Positions 1 through 11,860 are shown, counted from the first letter of the stretch. The stretch: DNA of 64,000 bases from Bradysia coprophila (GCF_014529535.1 NW_023503423.1:2466473-2530472), one strand, 5' to 3'. Notes: generated by a model not told the origin, from the sequence alone. Made by a program: numbers and translations.

Positions 1-405
1 CCACTCTGTTGTTGCCGTTGTATCTTACAACCGAGCTCATGTAAGATCATTATTACGTGTGTCCGATGTTTGCGGTGCCAGAGGAATCATCTGTCATCCC
101 AAAATTTAGGAAACAACCTTAGAACACCTTACTCTTGTCGAAAATAACCCAAATCAATCGAAAAATCCAATGGAAGTTAGGAAATGCCAGAGTAATCATC
201 TGTCATCCCAAAATTTAGGAACCAACCTTGGAACATCTTACTCATGTCGAAAATAATCTAAATCCATCGAAAAATCGATGGAAGTTAGGAAGTGCCAGAG
301 GAATCATCTGTCATCCCAAAATTTAGGAACCAGCCTCACTCATGTCGAAAATAACCCAAATTCATCGAAAAAACGGACGGAAGTTAGGAAGTGTCAGGGC
401 AATCA
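1..405. repeat. 109-bp satellite, left block
   Basis: Three to four tandem copies of a unit of about 109 bp. Each carries the landmark TGCCAGAGGAATCATCTGTC, followed by CCCAAAATTTAGGAAC and a TCGAAAATAACCCAAAT stretch. Landmarks start near 76, 185, 293 and, degenerate, 392. The same unit forms the block at 59990-60935, so this is one satellite family seen at both ends of the window. The first 70 bases do not match the unit clearly. Confidence 0.9.
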
Positions 406-409
406 TCTG

Positions 410-510
410 CCACTTACAGAAAAACCACTCCGTTTCGCCTTCGTTTAACTAAACCACGTCTCTCTTCTATTGTTTAAATTGTAAACGGAGAGTGCTTTTT
501 TCGTAAGTGG
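410..510. mobile_element. 101-bp inverted-repeat (MITE-like) element
   Basis: The ends are imperfect inverted repeats: CCACTTAC with CACTCCGTTT on the left, and AAACGGAGAGTG with GTAAGTGG on the right. It directly abuts the satellite. The inner CACTCCGTTT motif is shared with the larger inverted-repeat element at 32255-32475, so the two may be related. No coding capacity. Confidence 0.6.
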
Positions 511-1620
511 AAATCAAGACTAATTTATTTTTTTTGAAAGTCGTATGCCAACGTGTACCTTTGCTTGATGTACGTGTAATGAGAAGCTCATTGTCATCTC
601 CAAGGTTTCAATACATTTTGAGATCGAGTCCGACGTTCATCGCAATGGATCTGTTGAATGAGATTGATGAATTCTACCGTCACACATTAGAGGCCATCAC
701 AAACAACAGCATGTCGGAGAAGTCAAGCTTCGTTACCCCTTTCGTTTGCTGGTTTGGGAATTAGGAAGCTTTCTGATTTGTCACTTCCGGCATACGCGTC
801 GTCAGTTCATCAATCTCAGCCGTTAGCAGACCGGATCATTGAAGGGGCGGGACTGAGCATCGTCAACACGGCTTTCACTAACATGTTAACTGGATACCCG
901 GCGGTATTCACTCCTGAACCGCGGTATAGATCATCACAAAACGCCTGGGACATTTTACGTGTTAAATCCATTCACGAGGAGTTACTACAGTCGAGCGGTC
1001 CAACGGATCGGGCACGAATTCTTGCGTCATCTACTAAACCATCGCCATCCCACCAACTTGGACTTTTGCTGGACAACGATGTGGCAAGGATCGCAGTAGC
1101 TCTTCGTCTGGGAAATAAGGTGTGCCTGCCTCACGTGTGTGTGTAACCGCCAGGGTTATCTAGACGAGATGGAAAACGGCCGGATGGACTGACCAGCTAC
1201 CCCTGGAGTCATGGACGTTCGTTGATTTGGGACGTTACGGTTGTCGACACTGTGGCAATGTCATACATAAATTCAACTTCGAATAATAGTGGTGCAGCAG
1301 CCGACCAAGCGGAAAGAGACAAGCACAACCATTACATTGACTTGAAGAATCAATTCTGCTTCACGCCACTAGCATTTGAATCCTTTGGATCAATTGGTCC
1401 GGAAACTATGATATTTTTGTCTAATGAAACGCCAAACGGGTGAGCCACGATTCAGCGAGGAAATGCTGTGAGCATTCGAGACACTTACTGTGATAATGAT
1501 GGTCCGAATTTTTTCAAGTGATATTTTTCTTTCTTCTACATTGTTGCTATAAATTATTAAATTATTTAATTCATATTTTGTAAATAAAAAAAAAATGTAA
1601 AAAAAAATTTAAAAAAAATT
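507..1620 (+). mobile_element. Degraded reverse-transcriptase retroelement, 3' part
   Basis: Three protein-like stretches in this interval resemble the C-terminal half of a widespread animal retroelement polyprotein. Recognisable marks are ILRSSPTF with LLNEIDEFYRHTLEAI (after the reverse-transcriptase core), GIRKLSDLSLPAYASSV, and a terminal block with KRPDGLT, WDVTVVDT and PLAFESFGSIGPE. The RPD...WDVTVVD spacing is reminiscent of a restriction-like endonuclease, which is inference. The catalytic reverse-transcriptase core is not present here, and an A-rich tract follows at about 1585-1620. The copy is broken, with at least three interruptions and an internal loss. I believe the family is LINE-like but cannot exclude another class. 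It is an old fossil. Confidence 0.72.
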
Positions 1621-1932
1621 ATTTATTTATAGCGCAAACGGTACAAAATGGAGTGCTATTTTCGCTCTACTTGCTCTATACTTTTAAATTTATAACAGTA
1701 ACTCGCCGTCCCTTTGCGTCTGTTTGAAATGATTGCTCAAAAAACATATCGGCTGGGTGCAAGTAGATATTTTCGATGGGACTTTTCATAAAACCATGTT
1801 TCTTAGGAACATTTTTGACGTTTCAACGTCATCCAATTATCAAATTTTAAGCCAACACTTGTGATACGAAAGTGATAATATTAATAATCAAAATTTGATA
1901 GGAGACACAAACATTTAGCGAATTTCTTCAAA
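1444..1932. other. AT-rich spacer and likely Snx6 promoter
   Basis: No gene is visible between the retroelement remnant and the Snx6 start codon. It holds poly-A/T runs to about 1630, then unique sequence that must contain the Snx6 promoter and 5' UTR. I could not place a transcription start. Confidence 0.5.
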
Positions 1933-4900
1933 ATGATGGTAAGCTGGACAGTATTTCGTGAAGCATAAAATAGTTTTCGGTGCAGATATTTCACTAGCAG
2001 AGTGCCTTTTACATTGTTCAAACGGGCCGAGAATTTGTTTTGCAGATAAAAGAAATCTTTGTCGACATAAAAATAATCAAAATTTAGTGTTGTTGTCGTT
2101 GTTGTGATAGTGATTCATCACTTTGCTATCATACTGCACTCAATAACGCAGTTTACAGTTTAGGTCTTGTCTATTTTCATGTTCAAAAAAACTTCAATCA
2201 ACTGACACTCCCCAAAAATTGATAAAAATTTTTTTGTTGTTTCAATCTATGATGTCTCCGGTTGTTGAGTTTCAAGTTTTCACGTTTTAAGCTTCTCGCC
2301 ATCGCTTCCCGTTTCTAATTTCCATTTCCCTTTAAAGGACGGATTCGATGAATCTACTAGTTCACCGAAGGGTGATCAAAGTATGTTGGACACAACGCCT
2401 ACACAAGAAACAAGTAACATTCCACTAGGTGATAATTGCTTAGCCGTTGACATATCGGACGCTTTAAGCGAAAAAGACAAGGTCAAGTTCACCGTACACA
2501 CGCGCACATCTTTACCCGGCTATGCCAAATCCGATTTTTTGGTGGTTCGCCAGCATGAAGAGTTTGTGTGGCTGCACGATCGCTTCGAGGAGAATGATGA
2601 ATACGGCGGATACATTGTACGGTTTGCGATGTCATACATATCGGGCGCATCGTTTGACAGATGATTGACCAAAACATATTTTTCTTAGATCCCACCGTGT
2701 CCACCGCGTCCAGACTTTGATGCGTCACGGGAAAAATTGCAACGTTTGGGTGAGGGAGAGGGGAACATGACAAAAGAAGAATTCAAGAAAATGAAACAGG
2801 AACTGGAAGCGTAAGATTTGGACCTATCTGTGTTCCGCCTGGAGTTCGACTAATCGACTAACCTCTTTTGCACAGCGAATACCTAGCCACATTCAAGAAA
2901 ACGGTTGCAATGCATGAAGTATTTCTGTCACGGCTGGCATCCCATCCGGTGTTCCGCAACGATCACCATCTGAAAGTCTTTCTGGAATACGATCAGGACC
3001 TGTGCGCTCGGCCACGAAAGAAATTGGATCTGTTCGGCGGTTTGGTGCGCAATTTCGGCAAGACCACCGACGAAATTTACCTGGGAGCGACGATACGCGA
3101 CGTGAACGATTTCTTCGAAAATGAGTTGCAATTTTTGACGGAATACAATTCGCATTTGAAAGAGGCGGCCGGCCGAACGGAACGAATGACAAAGAAGCAT
3201 AAAGAGGTGGCCGACTCACACATCAAAATTTCGTCCAGCCTGATGCAGCTGTCGACCATCGAGCATGGGAGCATGGAGAAATTTTTGGCAAAGACGTCGG
3301 AAGTGTTCGAGAAAATTCGGGTTGGTTTTGTCTAGCCGTTGCTTCATTTCAGTGCTCGTTTCTCACATTTCCCCAATCCAATTTCCTGTAGAACATGGAG
3401 GGCAGAGTCTCAAGCGATCAAGACCTTAAATTGGGCGACACGTTACGATATTATCAACGAGATTCGCATGCAGCCAAAGCACTGTTGGTACGACGACTAC
3501 GTTGCTTATCGGCATACGAGACGGCCAATCGTAATTTGGAGAAGGCTCGTGTCAAGAACAAAGATGTCCATGGGGTAAGTGAATTTATGCGATGGACGTG
3601 GTCCACTTTAATCGCAAACTCGGATGCACAAACTGTTGCACTTTGAACTAAACACAAAAAAATTGTTTTTCTTCTGAAATTGTTTACGCAGCCGTTGGAA
3701 GTGCAAGAGGTACTTTACCACCATCACATTTTGTACTTTTGTTTCCTTAACGATTTTTCTTTACGCCGCACAAGTCTTTCGTCTAAAAGTTCGGTCTTGC
3801 ACAATCACTTTGTGAAGCGACTTTTTGGTAAACCAATTGTTTAGTGGCAGTGGGAAGATTAGCATGAGCTCGCACAGACTTTCCCCAAATTAGTTTTTAT
3901 AATTTTCAGTCTTGATCAGAATTTCCCATTGTAAATTCATAGAAAATTCACCACCTTATTGAGTCCTCCATTGCCTGCATATCCCAAGTGCGAAAAGTCA
4001 AATTGTTACAGAAATTCCTCATCACCGCAATTACGAAAGCTCGTACGAAATACCTTTCAAATAAAAGAAAAATCAGCAAAAACCACTAAGGAATTTTAGG
4101 AACCAACCTACCACTTCCACCGTAATACTGAAAGTCCAGAAGGGAACCCAAAAAAATCTGAAAAATTCATCAAAATCCTGAAGCTCTAGAACTGGGAAGA
4201 TGGTGGACCATGTGGACTTGTTGATTTTTGGGAAGTAATATGCTAAAATCTTAATGATCCCGAACGTCCAAGAAGGAACAGAAAAAAATCTGCAAAATTC
4301 CTTCATGATATAGATCTCGAACTGGTAAGATGGCGGACCATATGGGGTGCTGGAATTTTGAGAAGCAATAGCTCTCACAAATTCCTTGAAATTTTGAACG
4401 GCAACGATGGTGGACCATTTTGGATGCAAGATTTTAAAGTTTTTGTGAACCAACGATCCAGTGAAGTGATTTTCATAAACCTTTATTCCCCCGATTAGTG
4501 TGGCGATAAAAGTTTACATGAGAACGCATAGAAACGCACGGTAACGCATAGCAAAGCATACATTTTCGATTGTGTTGCGCGACTCAGAAACAATTTTTTT
4601 TCCCTCAATTATGCTGTTCTAGATTATGGTTCTGAAACGGATTTTCTTAGGCTTAGCGCTAATAGAAAAGCTGGTCTCTGGCCATTTTTCTGAAGCTACC
4701 TGACGACCGATCTATTCCGCGCCTTATTTTCTGTCCTTCCTAGCATACGTGGATAGCTCTCCTCTCTGTGTTAGAAGCTTTCTTGCAGTTTGCGAATACT
4801 TGCGAAAAGAACTCAACGAAGACACACTTGGGATTCTCAGTGGTAGTCAACGAGTGTAATCGTCATCTTGAGGGTAGTTTCTGTTAGACTATGTCCATCC

Positions 4901-5343
4901 CTTTTAACAGCGCAGAACAAAAAGGATCAGATTCGCGTATTTTCATTTAAAATTTTGGTGTGCCCCAATTCCATCACTGCACCACCACAAAACATGTCCA
5001 AAAGTAACAATGATTGTGCGAGACCTGTGTCGACCATACGCCATTATTAAATAAATAATTTCCTTTCCATAGGCAGAAAAGGCTCAAACCGAAGCATGCG
5101 AAAAGTTCGAAGCAATGTCGGCCCGAGGCAAACAAGAGCTGGTCGGTTTCCGTGTTCGACGAGTAGCGGCTTTTAAGAAGAGGTAATGTCATACCAAATG
5201 TTTCATTGATTGAAATTTCATCTAAATGATTTTGTTCCAATATCAACAGTCTCGTTGAACTGGCCGAATTGGAGGTGAAACATGCCAAGTCACAGTACGA
5301 GTTTTTGCGTCAATCGTTAATATCGCTGCAAGAAATTGCATAG
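1933..5343 (+). CDS. Snx6: Sorting nexin 6/5 orthologue, 8 exons
   Basis: Encodes a PX-BAR sorting nexin of the SNX5/SNX6 group, the retromer-associated (ESCPE-1) coat that tubulates endosomes for retrieval to the Golgi. Exons: 1933-1938, 2338-2616, 2689-2810, 2876-3320, 3392-3574, 3692-3709, 5073-5182 and 5250-5343, about 418 aa; the vertebrate protein is about 406. Exon 1 is only the two codons ATG ATG before GTAAGC. It restores the family N-terminus (MMxG) and the frame is kept. The PX domain contains [19 protein letters not shown] and [13 protein letters not shown], followed by [16 protein letters not shown]. The BAR region ends in RRVAAFKK and [18 protein letters not shown]. Exon 6 is an 18-nt microexon (PLEVQE). 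Intron 6 is 1.36 kb and carries a diverged tandem repeat. A likely polyadenylation signal lies at 5732. Identity is very secure; the microexon is predicted from splice signals only. Confidence 0.95.
4080..4460. repeat. Diverged ~125-bp tandem repeat in Snx6 intron 6
   Basis: About three imperfect units marked by AACTGGGAAGATGGTGGACC or close variants near 4191, 4323 and 4394. The reverse complement of the same core (GGTCCATCTTCTTCCCAGTT) occurs at about 46123, in the tandem array at 45817-46197. The two arrays therefore belong to one dispersed family in opposite orientation. Confidence 0.6.
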
Positions 5344-5731
5344 ACATGTGAGCGGGCTTTGTTCTTTTTAACCGAGAAATATGTTCAGATATACCACCAG
5401 ACTAGACGCCGTCGACTGATTTAAAACAAACAAATTTTTAACAATTTTGCGGATATGAAAATGTTTTGTATGGTCAGTGTCTTATACAAAGAAAACAAAG
5501 AGGAAAAATCTGTATTTTGAATGAGTTGCATTTAATCCAAAAAAAAAAAAATAATTTCTTCTTTTAGGAACGAAAAAGTTTAAAAAAAATTTATGAAAAA
5601 CTTTGCAAAATGAGTTTTTTGTTTGTAAAAATAATTTTTTATTATCATCCCCCTATTATTACGTATATATTGTATACTACTATACTCTATCCATACACAC
5701 ACACATTATTATACATTATATATTACACTTG

Positions 5732-5737
5732 AATAAA
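5732..5737 (+). promoter_or_regulatory. Snx6 polyadenylation signal
   Basis: AATAAA about 390 bases after the Snx6 stop codon, in an AT-rich 3' region with a short CA run just before it. Confidence 0.55.
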
Positions 5738-5759
5738 GAAATTATTCAGTTGTCACACT

Positions 5760-6367
5760 GATGGGCATATGTTTCAATTAACGGTCAAGAAAACCAAATT
5801 TGGCGAAAAGTTCGCTATCCATTAGAGGTGTCCAAAATTGTATGGAAAAATTAAAGTGCCAAAATGTTTGGGCGTAGGGCAGAAAATCATTCTATATGGT
5901 CCCCTGATAAAAAGTGTCTATGGGACCGACTCGATCCGAATCGATTTAGGGGTCGCTCAGGGACGAAGTATATGAAAAACAGCCAAAATCGCTTGCAAAC
6001 CAGGTTTTTAGAAAAATAATTATTTTGGACTGATGATGAAGAGTGATGTTAGGACATCTTAGTTTATATTAGTGTAAAATCATCACGAGAAAACACTTTT
6101 CAACTTTTCCCGTGTATCGACACCTACTGTGCCCACTGCCCAGGCAGTGCTGGTCAAAGATCAGATTCATAGCGTATATTCTGAGAGCGAGTCCTTATCT
6201 GTGACGACCAGAACCCAAAAAATTATTATGTGGAAATGTTCGGAGTAACAAGGGCTTCAAGATAATGCAAAAAAAAGTTTCGTTATTTCAGATTTGTTTG
6301 ATACTTTTCAGATAAAACTTATTATTCGGTGTCCTCGGCGAACTTTGAAGAGTTGCACTGGATGTCC
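5760..6367. other. Intergenic, nothing recognised
   Basis: Non-coding sequence between Snx6 and the first inverted-repeat element. No long open frame, RNA gene or repeat family member was recognised. Confidence 0.5.
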
Positions 6368-6797
6368 ACGCAAAGGTTCCGATCTCTTTTTGTCATTTCT
6401 TGATAGCTTACCATGTAATTATTGAAAATAAACCAAATTTGTCAGAAGGTACAGACTAAGTCGACTTCGATGAGACCTAATGTGTGCCCATGTCGCATTT
6501 CTCGAAAATTTCAATATGAAAAAATTCGAAAGATGAAATTTATCATCTTACACACTTTTAAGGTGTATAATTTTGTTGTAATATTCTCATTTTGTGTCGT
6601 AAATAAGCTCTGCTCAGTCAAAGTTCTGAAAATCATGAAATTTAAAATTTTCGAATTTTTTCATATTGAAATTTTCACACATTAGGTCTCATCGAAGTCG
6701 ACTTAGTCTGTACCTTCTGACAAATTTGGTTTATTTTGAGTGGTTACATGGTAAGCTATCAAGAAATGACAAAAAGAGATCGGAACCTTTGCGTGCG
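6368..6797. mobile_element. 430-bp foldback element
   Basis: Long inverted repeat. The left arm starts CACGCAAAGGTTCCGATCTC and the right arm ends in its reverse complement, GAGATCGGAACCTTTGCGTG. Arms of roughly 175 bp, including the block TACAGACTAAGTCGACTTCG, flank an AT-rich core of about 80 bp. The right arm has a small internal length difference. Non-coding; superfamily not assigned. Confidence 0.8.
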
Positions 6798-6878
6798 TAA
6801 ATAGTGCGAAGTAGTGCGTAAATTAATTGCGCAAAAGTGACATTTGGAAAATTTAAGATCACACTACCTGCGGTCCCA

Positions 6879-7190
6879 CACTGATAAAAAAAATTCGTCA
6901 ACATACATCCAGTATGTATGAAATGGCTGGCAGACAGCTTCATTTCTGCCTTACTTCGGATATGTATATTCCAACGTCTGGCAAGTATATCGTACATGTT
7001 TGACGTACAAACATACTCTAGACAAGAATAGTCACGAGCAGTATGACTATACGTCGGACATGTACGATATACATGTCAGACGTTGGATATACATGTCAGA
7101 CGTTGGAATATACATATCCGAAGTAAGGCAGAAATGAAGCTGTCTGTCAGCCATTTCATACATACTGGACGTAAATTTTTTTATCAGTGC
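6879..7190. mobile_element. ~310-bp inverted-repeat element, CACTGATAAA ends
   Basis: The left end reads CACTGATAAAAAAAATT and the right end TTTTTTTATCAGTG. The arms share TATGAAATGGCTG, GCTTCATTTCTGCCTTACTT and a block around the central GTACGATATACATGTC, which is locally duplicated on the right. Typical of a MITE with CACTG termini. No clear target-site duplication was seen, so the superfamily is open. Confidence 0.75.
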
Positions 7191-7280
7191 ACTAAAATTT
7201 TCGTGTCCTACCGCAGGACATGTAGGACATTGTTTTGAGGTTTATTAATGAAAATAACTGACATTCAAACTAAGGTTCAA

Positions 7281-7454
7281 AATAGTTATTTATGCCACTG
7301 CAAACTTTAGATGCATATACGGCATAAAATATTGTATTTGACTGAATTCAAAGTACTTTATTATGCTCACGATACAACAAACGGCCTATTTTAAATTCCA
7401 AAATATCAACCCTTTAATAAAGTACTTTGTACCTCGATTGCATAAATAACTATT
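7281..7454. mobile_element. 174-bp MITE with AATAGTTATTTATGC ends
   Basis: Terminal inverted repeats AATAGTTATTTATGC at the left and GCATAAATAACTATT at the right, with further internal symmetry (AAAGTACTTTATTA against TAATAAAGTACTTT). A relative with GTTATTTATGCAACAAG-type ends closes the window at 63879-63995. Confidence 0.7.
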
Positions 7455-7653
7455 TTTCTATTTGCGGTTTCAGTTTTTTCAATTCTTCGATGTTCGTCTT
7501 TGTTCGCTGGTTGCAGCTGTTAGAACTGCATGTGCCTTAACGCGTTCACTTGAAATGTGGCGAATCCTGACATTTTGCTAAGCCCTAAATGTCAGCCCTT
7601 CCAAGTGAGGGCGTTAATCAATTCACTTATTTCCACGCATCCGTTGGAATTTA

Positions 7654-7858
7654 CACCAGACAGAGTAAAGTAAACCAGGCAGGAGTGCTTGATTGGACTA
7701 TTGACCAGATATTCAGTAGTCTTATTTTTATGCAAATAAATTTTTGTAATTTATGTCAGTGTTCATTTGAGTTGATTTTTATACAGTGTATGAGGTCCCT
7801 TATTTGACGTTTCAAAGATTAACCGCTCCTGCCTGCTCTATTTTACTCTGCCGTGAAT
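7654..7858. mobile_element. ~200-bp MITE, CAGGCAGGAG family, copy 1
   Basis: Inverted termini CAGAGTAAAGTAAACCAGGC and GCTCTATTTTACTCTGCCGTG around a core that includes CAGTGTTCATTTGAGTTGAT. It is a diverged copy, in opposite orientation, of the elements at 33717-33918 and 35893-36094. Confidence 0.75.
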
Positions 7859-8430
7859 TTACAACTTTGCTCAAACATTTTTTACTGTCGATCAACAACT
7901 TTTCCGCCACATTTAACGTTGCCAATTCCTTATCTTGTCTTCTATTGCTTTTTTGTTCTTATGTTTACGATCAGCTCTTTCGTCCTGCTGCTTTTTTTCT
8001 ACCACTTTTCAGCTTAGAATTTTTCAGTTAGATACTGATCCCATAACTGTATGGGAATATTTATAACACCCTTATATGCATCAATACCATCATTGACTGG
8101 CTGTTGTTCCTTGTATCGACTCTTTATTTTGCAGAATGTTTGTGCTGAATACGGCATTTGCGTGGATCAAACAAAAACAAGCTTTTGCCAGTCGCGAAAT
8201 AACTGGATATTTATAATGTCCAAGAATATCTTCTATCTCTGATAATCTAAACCAATAATCATATGAAGTTAGGTCGAAAATTATTTTAATTTACTTTTAG
8301 AGCTTAAAATCCGCTTGATTGTTACTTAATTAAAGTTCCTGAAGTGCCCTATGTAGAACAAGTAGGTCAAGTTTCGAAAAAGTAGGATAAAGTAGGAAAG
8401 TGGGACAGTGGAAAGCGCTGCACTACTGTA

Positions 8431-9251
8431 CATAAAATCTTGTTGCTAACTTGTGCCTAAACTGAAATTTTGTGCATACGATGTGTTGTCAACTTCACAT
8501 CTATTGCGCAAAATTTCCATTTGTCAGCAAAATAGCTATTTTCTGCAACTACTTTTTACAACTGCTTCAGCTTTTTAGTCCAAATCCTGAAGTAGCTGTA
8601 AAATTAGTTGCAAAAAGGTGGTTTTGCGATTACTTTTTTTTAACCAGTTTTACAACTACTTTTGTTCTCCTCCGGCTAGAAAATGCGTCATTACTGTCTT
8701 GCTAAAAATCGGTTTTTCGCATTTTCTCAACAAAAAAATTTCACTGCAAGACATTACAGTCTTTGTTGTCTTGTGGTCACAAGTGAAATTGTTTTGCTGA
8801 GGCGTATAAAAGTGTCCCAGCAAGATAATATTGCTGAGGTAGTGGCAAAAGCAGCTCTCAAAGTTTTACAGCTCCTTTTCCCAATACTTTTGCAACCATA
8901 GGGAATTCATTCTTTGACGAAATGCATCGGAAGGAGCGATCTGTTTAACCATACGGAATTAATCCTTTTACGAAATGCCTCGAAAAAGCGATCTTTTCAA
9001 CCAGAGTGGATTTTACTGCAGCTGCGTTTTCAAAAAAAAAATTGGGACAATTCCCTTCCAGATAAAAATTTGGGATTACTCTCTCTCATCTACGGAATCG
9101 TATCGTAAAATCAGAAGAAAATTTTGGTTTTTGCAGTTCAAAAAACGTTTTGTATTTCCATTGGCTACCGCTTTAACACATAAAATAAACTTGCTCGCTC
9201 GCTCGCTCGCTCTTCCTCGTACAAAAATAAATTTTAAACAAAAAGAAAATC
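8431..9251. other. Intergenic, simple repeat only
   Basis: No gene recognised. Holds weak local repetition (several variants of GTAGCTGTAAAA / TTTTACAACTACTT at 8540-8660) and a (GCTC)n microsatellite at about 9190-9212, close to the 3' end of Vps37. Some of it is probably Vps37 3' UTR. Confidence 0.5.
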
Positions 9252-10083
9252 TCAAAAATTTCCCGGCATCGGCATATTCATACTCATCCCGATCGGATAC
9301 GGCACGTTTCCACCGCCCACTGCTGGCTGATACGGATAGAAGCTTCGATTGAAATTGTTGTAGCCGCCAGTGGCACTGGTCGTCGTACCCTTCCGAATCA
9401 ATTCGTTCATTTTGTCCGCCTTCAACTTCCTCAAATGCATCGTCTTCCTGGACACCATAAACTGTTCCAAGAAACCATCGACTGGCAATTCCTTGTCCAG
9501 AAACTGTTTGACAATTTGCTCGGAAGCTTCTTCACTTTCTGCGGCAGCCGTTTGCAGCAGGGCCAGGGCTGTGTCCCGATTCATGCCACTCGATTTCGAT
9601 TCTGAAAAATCAATTCGAACAAAACCGAGGTCAGTCGAACCGAGTCACAAGAAAATTCTGAATTTGACGAACTCATTTCGTTTAACTTTTCCTGGATGTC
9701 TGTGCACAGTTCTTTTGACTTGTCCGACAATTCGTTGACTCGACTGCGAAGCTCGATTAGTTGTGGCTCTTTTGTTAAACTTTCCTCAGCTGCTTGGACA
9801 TTAGCGTTCAGTATTCCGGTTTTATCATTTTCCAATGGAGCCAGCTGAGTATCGGATTCAGTGATGAGCAAAAGAACAGCAAACGATACAATGATAACAA
9901 TTAAACAAATGAGTCACACAACTGACTGATGTAAACATCACTGTAAAACAATAGACCCACCAGTTCGTTTACTCTCGCCTCCAATTTTTCATCGTCGTTT
10001 AGCAGTTCCCTCAAATCTTCCGATGACAAATAGTTCAGTGTTATTTCGGCTTGTTGTGTCAATTGCGATACAAATTGTGACAT
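9252..10083 (-). CDS. Vps37B: ESCRT-I subunit Vps37 (VPS37B/C type), 3 exons
   Basis: Vps37 is the coiled-coil and head subunit of ESCRT-I, which works with Tsg101 and Vps28 in sorting ubiquitinated cargo into multivesicular bodies and in cytokinesis. Exons on the minus strand: 10083-9961, 9844-9673 and 9601-9252, about 214 aa. The N-terminus LNYLSSEDLRELLNDDEKLE is the classic start of the Mod(r) domain. The middle exon is a coiled coil (SRVNELSDKSKELCTDIQEK). Exon 3 has EQIVKQFLDKELPVDGFLEQ and a tyrosine/proline/glycine-rich tail, as in VPS37B/C. The donor of exon 2 (A|GTTCGT) is weak but is the only one that keeps phase. The B assignment rather than C is inference from the tail. Confidence 0.9.
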
Positions 10084-10654
10084 TGTTCCACCCTTGATTA
10101 TGAGACTTTTCGAAATATTTTTTTTTTCGCTGAGACAAGACCACAGAAAAATGTTCACAAAATGTCAAAACAAAATAAATGTGGAGGGGATAAGGGGGAA
10201 TGTGGTGAATGTTCGAAGTGAAGTTGAATGAGTTGAATATGCAGTTTTTGTGTGGTGACAGATATCAGAAACTTCATTAATTTTTTCAGTGGGGACCCAG
10301 TTTACAATGGGCGAACATTTTTGAATATTTTTTTTTTGTTGCAGCAAAGATGCTAATATTCGATCGTTATTTTATAGGGTAAATAAAGGAATGTAAAAGC
10401 GTTTCTTCACACTTTGGTGATTTTTCTTTTGCATTCTTTTCGGTGATTAAACATGGTTTCCTAAACAAATCAACAAAAATCGCCAAAATGAGTCTGCTGT
10501 TTTCTGACGTTTTTTATGTGTGCGATACTTCTCATTTTAGAGATACTTTACGTAAAGTATCGCCAATGTCAAATCACCAAAAAAAAAAAACGTAAAATGT
10601 GAAATAACTCGAAGAAAAATCACCAAACTGGGAAGAAAAACCAATTAACGACCT
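10084..10654. other. Vps37 upstream region
   Basis: Must contain the Vps37 promoter and 5' UTR. No gene or clear element. A partly symmetric ACTTTACGTAAAGT lies near 10547. Confidence 0.4.
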
Positions 10655-10714
10655 TTAAGGCCAGTTCATGTCGCCTATGCATGTGCGACATATGCGAGCA
10701 TGAACTGCCCTTAA
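10655..10714. mobile_element. 60-bp hairpin element with TTAAGGCC ends
   Basis: TTAAGGCCAGTTCATG at the left, CATGAACTGCCCTTAA at the right, with a central CATGTGCGACATATG-type hairpin. Members of the same tiny family lie at 16117-16213 and 17184-17246, all flanked by TTAA, and a half copy at about 16322-16372. Confidence 0.75.
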
Positions 10715-10814
10715 TCACGGGCTTTTTTAAGCGTGTATTTTACACATTGTGTGTAAAAACTTTTTAAAAGTGTGTATTTTACACACTTTCGGGTTTACAC
10801 ACTTCTCTCGTTAG

Positions 10815-10990
10815 CACATTCAAAATAATTGCGGCTTGTCAACTTTCGGCACCCTGGACTTTACTTAAATAGTCGTGGAATGCCTCCAAGTAAATTTCTA
10901 AAAATCTAGAATTCAATTTTGGAGACGTCGACTATTTAAGTAAAGTCCAGGGTGCCGAAAGTTGGCCAGCCGCAATTATTTTGAATGTGT
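10815..10990. mobile_element. ~176-bp MITE with GCACCCTGGACTTTACTT arms
   Basis: Ends CACATTCAAAATAATTGCGG and CCGCAATTATTTTGAATGTG. Arms of about 65 bp include TTCGGCACCCTGGACTTTAC and ACTTAAATAGTCG, around a short AT-rich loop. The arms are nearly identical, so the element is fairly young. Confidence 0.85.
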
Positions 10991-11860
10991 TAAAAATATA
11001 TATTTGCACTTTAAAAATGCAAATTTTTCCATTCTGAGGTCTTCAGAATTAATTATTATTTTTTTACAGTAATTTTTTTCAACCGGAAATTGACACACTC
11101 AACTCAACTTTGCGTTCACCATCTATTCTAAGCAACTTTATTACTTTCGTTTTAGTTAGCATTTCAAGCGAAGGCCACCGAGAAGTTTTTGACGCAAATT
11201 TTTCTCTTATAAAAGAATTTATTTGAAAATTTTCCCTGCGGCGCAATACCTTCGCAGCCTGACTCTTGAGAAGAGTTTTTCGAAATATTTCAAGACTTAT
11301 TCCACATTTTTGACGCAGTATTACGATTTTCTTTAATTTTTATAACAGTTACAGGTGGGGGCTCATCCACCCCTGACACTGACTGGCAACAATCCTGTTC
11401 TTATTAAAAAATTTGTTTAGATGGAGAAAAAGATCATTTGACGCTAACGAAATCGCTTAGTTTTTCAACGTTGCGAGTTGGCAACGGACTGGTGAATCAA
11501 ATAATAACAAACCCCTAAACGCCCTACATGTAGTGCACTAATTAATAGACGAAAAGTTGCTACATAAAACCGAAAACAGCTCGTTAGCTTCACGTAACAC
11601 GTCTATTCAAATAGCTTCGAACATAAAATTGACAGACAAAACTTTCAATTGTTCTTCCCATTCCCATGAATATCTTGTTTAGTGATCATAAAAATAGAAG
11701 CAGAAACTCCGTCAAAAATTTCTGAGCTTGTATACATACGTACGTGCTAACGAAAAAGTTTGAAAAACTCGGGTTCCGTGTGTAATTCGAATAATTTGTG
11801 GCTTTCCTATTCTAATAACCTTTTTCACATCTAAAGATATAAAGGCTTTAGGCTATTAAC
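10991..11860. other. Intergenic, nothing recognised
   Basis: AT-rich sequence with no coding frame, RNA gene or repeat family that I could recognise. Confidence 0.5.

Larger units (their letters stand above)
7195..8430. repeat. Region bounded by GTAGGAC-rich ends
   Basis: The left boundary carries GTCCTACCGCAGGACATGTAGGACA. The right boundary carries GTAGGATAAAGTAGGAAAG with GGACAGTGG and AGCGCTG. The same pair of ends bounds 55490-56575, about 1.1 kb apart, which suggests a non-autonomous element whose interior differs between copies. Inside this copy lie two smaller inverted-repeat elements, at 7281-7454 and 7654-7858. The element reading is inference from the paired ends. Confidence 0.45.
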
